A stretch of 8,382 nucleotides of DNA from Ruminococcus flavefaciens (GTDB taxonomy: Bacteria > Bacillota > Clostridia > Oscillospirales > Ruminococcaceae): positions 1 to 8,382 of the forward strand of contig CADBQF010000129.1 of assembly GCA_902796705.1 (NCBI GenBank), in the 5' to 3' direction. Position 1 is the stretch's first letter. Each line of letters starts with the position of its first letter. The notes beneath the pieces are model-generated. The model was given only the letters and a program-made list of their open reading frames with translations. It did no database searches and was not told where the DNA came from. Of the stretch, positions 5,775 through 8,382 are shown one piece after another. The translations under genes and the position numbers were made by a program.

Positions 5775-5781
5775 AAAGGAG
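5775..5781 (+). promoter_or_regulatory. Ribosome binding site that fixes the methyltransferase start
   Basis: AAAGGAG lies 6 nt before ATG 5788. An in-frame ATG at 5725 sits at the foot of the preceding hairpin with no ribosome site, and ATG 5800 would be 18 nt away, so 5788 is the preferred start. A 5-bp hairpin (GCAGG 5752-5756 with CCTGC 5763-5767) ends 7 nt before this site; its significance is unclear. Confidence 0.75.
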
Positions 5782-5787
5782 AAAAAT

Positions 5788-6903
5788 ATGGGTGAAAATA
5801 TGAGACTGTGCTGTCCGTGCCATTTCGGTCTGGAGAGCGTGCTTAAATATGAGATAAACAAGATAGGCGGTACTGACCTCAAAGTCAGCGACGGAAAAAT
5901 AAGCTTCACAGGTGATGAGAATGTCCTCGCAAGGGCGAATCTCTGCCTTTCTACAGCCGAGCGTGTAATGATAGAGCTGCTTGAATTCCGTGCGGCGACA
6001 TTCGAGGAACTTTTCCAGGGCGTGAGAGCTATAGAGCTTGAAAGATATATCCAGCCGGAAGATGCTTTCCCGGTAAAGGGATATTCGCTCGACTCAGCAC
6101 TTCACAGCGTGCCTGACTGTCAGTCTATCATAAAGAAAGCAGCAGTCGAGAGACTAAAATCGAAGTACGGCATAAGCTGGTTCAGCGAGACAGGTTCACC
6201 TGTACAGATAAAGTTCAGCATACTCAAGGATATCGTAACGATATATCTCGATACGAGCGGCATAGGACTCCACAAGAGAGGCTACCGCCGCAATTCCAAT
6301 GCAGCACCTATCAAGGAGACACTTGCTGCCGGTATCGTCGATCTCGCAAGAGTACGCCCGGATACGATAGTATGCGATCCTTTCTGCGGAAGCGGTACTA
6401 TCCTCATAGAAGCCGCACTCAAGGCACTGAAGATAGCTCCCGGCATCAACAGACGCTTTGCCGCCGAAAAGTGGAGCTGCTTCGATAATAAGATATGGCA
6501 GGAGGAGAGGAGCAGAGCTATCGACTGCGTTGACAAGAGTGCCGAATTCAGAGGAATAGGCTTCGATATCGACGATGCAGCCGTTGCACTTTCTCTCGAT
6601 AATGCTCACAAGGCAGGCATCAAGTCAAGGATAAAGATAGAACAGGCTGATATCTCTAAATTCGTCCAGCCGGAAGACTCGACCGTCATCTGCAATCCAC
6701 CCTACGGCGAGCGTCTTCTTGAACTCCGTGAGGCAGAGAATATCTACAAGATAATGGGCAGAGTCCTCGGAAAAGGCGGCAGCCGCCAGAGCTACATAAT
6801 TTCTCCCCACGAACAGTTCGAGAAATTCTTCGGCACAAATGCCGCCAAACGCAGAAAACTCTACAACGGAATGATAAAGTGCCAGCTCTATATGTATTTC
6901 TGA
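5788..6903 (+). CDS. THUMP-domain class I RNA methyltransferase (YpsC / RlmL N-terminal type)
   Basis: A predicted 371-residue cytoplasmic SAM-dependent methyltransferase, often annotated as an N6-adenine-specific DNA methylase. It more likely makes N2-methylguanine in 23S rRNA, as the N-terminal half of E. coli RlmL does. The N-terminus CCPCHFGLESVLKYE (8-22) is the usual ferredoxin-like start. A THUMP RNA-binding domain covers about 45-155. LHKRGYRRNSNAAPIKETLAA (161-181) is the family linker into the Rossmann domain. SAM motif I is DPFCGSGTILIEAAL (197-211), GFDIDD (258-263) is the acidic-loop motif, and the catalytic motif is NPPYGERL (303-310). The length fits single-domain Firmicutes homologues rather than the E. 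coli RlmL-RlmK fusion. It is the first gene of a tight cluster. No clear separate promoter was found, so read-through from the PBP gene is possible. The exact target base is inferred from the family. Confidence 0.9.
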   Translation: MGENMRLCCPCHFGLESVLKYEINKIGGTDLKVSDGKISFTGDENVLARANLCLSTAERVMIELLEFRAATFEELFQGVRAIELERYIQPEDAFPVKGYSLDSALHSVPDCQSIIKKAAVERLKSKYGISWFSETGSPVQIKFSILKDIVTIYLDTSGIGLHKRGYRRNSNAAPIKETLAAGIVDLARVRPDTIVCDPFCGSGTILIEAALKALKIAPGINRRFAAEKWSCFDNKIWQEERSRAIDCVDKSAEFRGIGFDIDDAAVALSLDNAHKAGIKSRIKIEQADISKFVQPEDSTVICNPPYGERLLELREAENIYKIMGRVLGKGGSRQSYIISPHEQFEKFFGTNAAKRRKLYNGMIKCQLYMYF

Positions 6904-6904
6904 T

Positions 6905-7573
6905 ATGGACGGGAAACTGAAAAGAGCGATACTCCATTACTTCTTTCCCAACCGCTGTCCGGAATGCGGAGAGCTGCTCGACGCAGAGGGCTATTTCTGT
7001 GAGACCTGTACGGCTGATATGAATGTCTATTCAGGTCAGACCGAGATAGACGGTGCAGCCGGATTCTTTGCGGCTTTCGACTATGACGAAAACGTGAAGA
7101 ACAGCATATATCTGCTCAAAAGCGGAAACGGTGCAATGGCGGCAAGAGCGTTCAGCCATTACCTCGCAGAAGTTATACGTGAGGGTATTCCTGACGTTAT
7201 CGATATCATCACATCTGTCCCCGGACATAAGCGGAAAGTCCGCATCAGAGGATATGACCAGACACGGCTGATCGCTGATGCACTCAGCGAAGAACTCGGT
7301 ATTCCCTCGGATAATAAGATCATCGTCAAGGTAAAAGCTATACCCGAACAGAAAAAGCTCTCGGCAGACGACAGGAAGAAAAACGTCATCGATGCCTATA
7401 AGGTAGTATCTCCCGAAAAAGTCAAAGGCAGAACGATACTCCTCATCGACGATATCTGCACGACCGGAAGCACATTGAATGAGATCACATCACTGCTTGT
7501 CAGGAGCGGTGCGGAGCGTGTGTTCTGTGCAGTCTGCTGCAAAACACCTCCGCCGGAAAAAAGCTCCGTCTGA
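6905..7573 (+). CDS. ComF family protein (ComFC-like, zinc finger + phosphoribosyltransferase fold)
   Basis: A 222-residue homologue of ComFC/GntX proteins, linked to DNA uptake and handling of single-stranded DNA in transformable bacteria; it is also common in species not known to be competent. An N-terminal four-cysteine zinc site is visible (C18, C21, C32, C35). Next come the RIRGYDQTRLIADAL segment (113-127), a variant of the usual RGFNQ, and the PRPP-loop motif ILLIDDICTTGSTLNE (178-193). The start codon lies one base after the stop of the methyltransferase gene, and no Shine-Dalgarno site is visible upstream, so translation probably depends on ribosomes finishing the previous gene. No comFA helicase or other competence gene is in the window. 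The biochemical activity is unsettled; a true phosphoribosyltransferase reaction should not be assumed. Confidence 0.9.
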   Translation: MDGKLKRAILHYFFPNRCPECGELLDAEGYFCETCTADMNVYSGQTEIDGAAGFFAAFDYDENVKNSIYLLKSGNGAMAARAFSHYLAEVIREGIPDVIDIITSVPGHKRKVRIRGYDQTRLIADALSEELGIPSDNKIIVKVKAIPEQKKLSADDRKKNVIDAYKVVSPEKVKGRTILLIDDICTTGSTLNEITSLLVRSGAERVFCAVCCKTPPPEKSSV

Positions 7574-7587
7574 ACAGGAGGAAAGAT

Positions 7588-8289
7588 ATGTCTGTCTACG
7601 TTATGAGCGATATACACGGCGAATATGATAAATATGCCGCCATGCTGAAAAAAATAGGCTTTTCTGATGATGATATGCTGTATATCATCGGTGATGTCGT
7701 TGACAGGGGAGAAAAGCCTGTGGAGATACTTCTTGATATGATGCAGAGAAGCAACGTATTCCCCATAATGGGAAATCATGACCTCTTTGCGTTCTATGTC
7801 CTCAGCCGCCTTTCTGTCGATATAACAGAGGAAAACGCCGAAACTCATTTAAATGCCGAAGCTATGAATCTCCTCATAGACTGGATATACGACGGCGGAG
7901 AAACAACTCTGAAAGGCTTCCGGAAGCTTTCTCCGGAGCAGAGAGCGGCAGTCCTTGAATATATGTCAGGCTTCCCGCTGTATGATATCGCTGAGGTGAA
8001 CGGCAGGATATTCGTCCTCGTCCATGCAGGGCTTGGAAATTTCCGCCCGGATAGGAAACTCCGTGATTATACAGCAGAAGAACTCCTTTCCTACCGCCCG
8101 ACTTTCAAAGAGAAATATTACAGCGACGAGGACGTATATGTCATCTGCGGCCATACACCCACACTGCTCTTTACCGGCAAAGCCGAGATATTCCGAAGCG
8201 GCAGAGTGTTCTATATAGACTGTGCAGCGTGCAGCACCGGAAAACTCGCCTGCCTCTGCCTCGATACCATGAAGGAATACTACATATAA
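7588..8289 (+). CDS. PPP-like metallophosphoesterase (serine/threonine phosphatase or ApaH/PrpE type)
   Basis: A predicted 233-residue cytoplasmic two-metal phosphoesterase. The calcineurin-like motifs are complete and in order: SDIHGEYDK (7-15; D8, H10), IGDVVDRGEKP (34-44; D36, D39, R40), MGNHD (61-65; N63, H64), LVHAGL (144-149; H146) and CGHTPT (187-192; H189). The short spacing and the GDxxDRG motif place it near bacterial PPP phosphatases and diadenosine tetraphosphate hydrolases. It has GNHD where classical PPP enzymes have GNHE. The substrate, phosphoprotein or dinucleotide, cannot be decided from sequence. The start is supported by AGGAGG (7576-7581) 6 nt before ATG; the gene begins 14 nt after comF and probably shares its transcript. 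No cognate protein kinase gene is in the window. Confidence 0.85.
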   Translation: MSVYVMSDIHGEYDKYAAMLKKIGFSDDDMLYIIGDVVDRGEKPVEILLDMMQRSNVFPIMGNHDLFAFYVLSRLSVDITEENAETHLNAEAMNLLIDWIYDGGETTLKGFRKLSPEQRAAVLEYMSGFPLYDIAEVNGRIFVLVHAGLGNFRPDRKLRDYTAEELLSYRPTFKEKYYSDEDVYVICGHTPTLLFTGKAEIFRSGRVFYIDCAACSTGKLACLCLDTMKEYYI

Positions 8290-8295
8290 AAATAC

Positions 8296-8307
8296 CCCCT
8301 GCCGGGG
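8296..8307. terminator. Short GC hairpin after the last gene, weak terminator candidate
   Basis: CCCC (8296-8299) and GGGG (8304-8307) form a 4-bp stem around TGCC, 6 bp after the phosphoesterase stop. On the + strand it is followed by AACTTATAC, a poor U-tract. On the minus strand it is followed by GTATTTTTATAT, which looks better. It could end the + cluster weakly or a minus-strand transcript entering from the right. Confidence 0.3.
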
Positions 8308-8334
8308 AACTTATACATATGCACACACCTATTA

Positions 8335-8369
8335 TGAGGGAAACCCTTTTGAAAAAGGGTTCTCCCTCA
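8335..8369. repeat. Imperfect inverted-repeat element (right copy, opposite orientation)
   Basis: Outer arms TGAGGGA (8335-8341) and TCCCTCA (8363-8369) and inner arms ACCCTTT (8343-8349) and AAAGGGT (8354-8360) form a long hairpin with a TGAA loop and one bulged C. Read on the minus strand it has a GGAAGGGAG flank and follows the same layout as the element at 42-82. The window ends inside the flank, so the full length is not seen. Confidence 0.6.
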
Positions 8370-8382
8370 AACTCCCTTCCTA

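Noticed and set aside
5725..5787. N-terminal extension of the methyltransferase from ATG 5725
   Set aside because: No ribosome site, the start overlaps the foot of a hairpin, and the added 21 residues are not part of the family; AAAGGAG supports ATG 5788.

Overview
The window reads as a gene-dense chromosomal segment of a low-to-mid-GC Clostridia member, most likely a Ruminococcus-like gut bacterium (family Oscillospiraceae). The reasons are strong AAAGGAG/GGAGG ribosome sites, sigma-A type promoters, a clostridial PBP1A with a cysteine-bearing C-terminal region and a Gly/Trp/Asp tail, a single-domain YpsC-type THUMP methyltransferase, and imperfect inverted-repeat elements between genes. The assignment is inference from style and gene families, not a database match. 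No rRNA, tRNA, IS element, CRISPR array or phage gene is visible.

Left part (1-3060): four genes alternate in strand. A class I mannose-6-phosphate isomerase (manA, +) converges with a gene for a predicted mono-ADP-ribosyltransferase with a complete R-S-ExE motif set (-). That gene is divergent from a flavoredoxin-type flavin reductase (+), which converges with a small membrane-anchored protein with a BofC-C-like domain (-, TTG start). Both convergent pairs overlap at their stop codons (11 and 28 bp) with no terminator between them, so their transcripts should be antisense to each other at the 3' ends.

Centre (2860-5730): a 207-bp divergent control region holds a clear promoter, a GGGACAG/CTGTCCC palindrome and an unusual leader. 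In that leader a Shine-Dalgarno site is separated from the ATG by a 7-bp hairpin. It serves a bifunctional class A penicillin-binding protein of 864 residues whose tail consists of seven near-identical 8-residue repeats plus one degenerate copy. A strong hairpin follows the gene.

Right part (5788-8289): a tight three-gene cluster on + encodes a THUMP-domain rRNA methyltransferase (YpsC/RlmL-N type), a ComF-family phosphoribosyltransferase-like protein starting 1 nt after the previous stop, and a PPP-like metallophosphoesterase 14 nt further on.

Two related inverted-repeat elements, in opposite orientations, lie at the two ends of the window. The points most worth following are the ADP-ribosyltransferase with no visible partner, the SD-hairpin-ATG leader of the PBP gene, and the repeat tail of that PBP.
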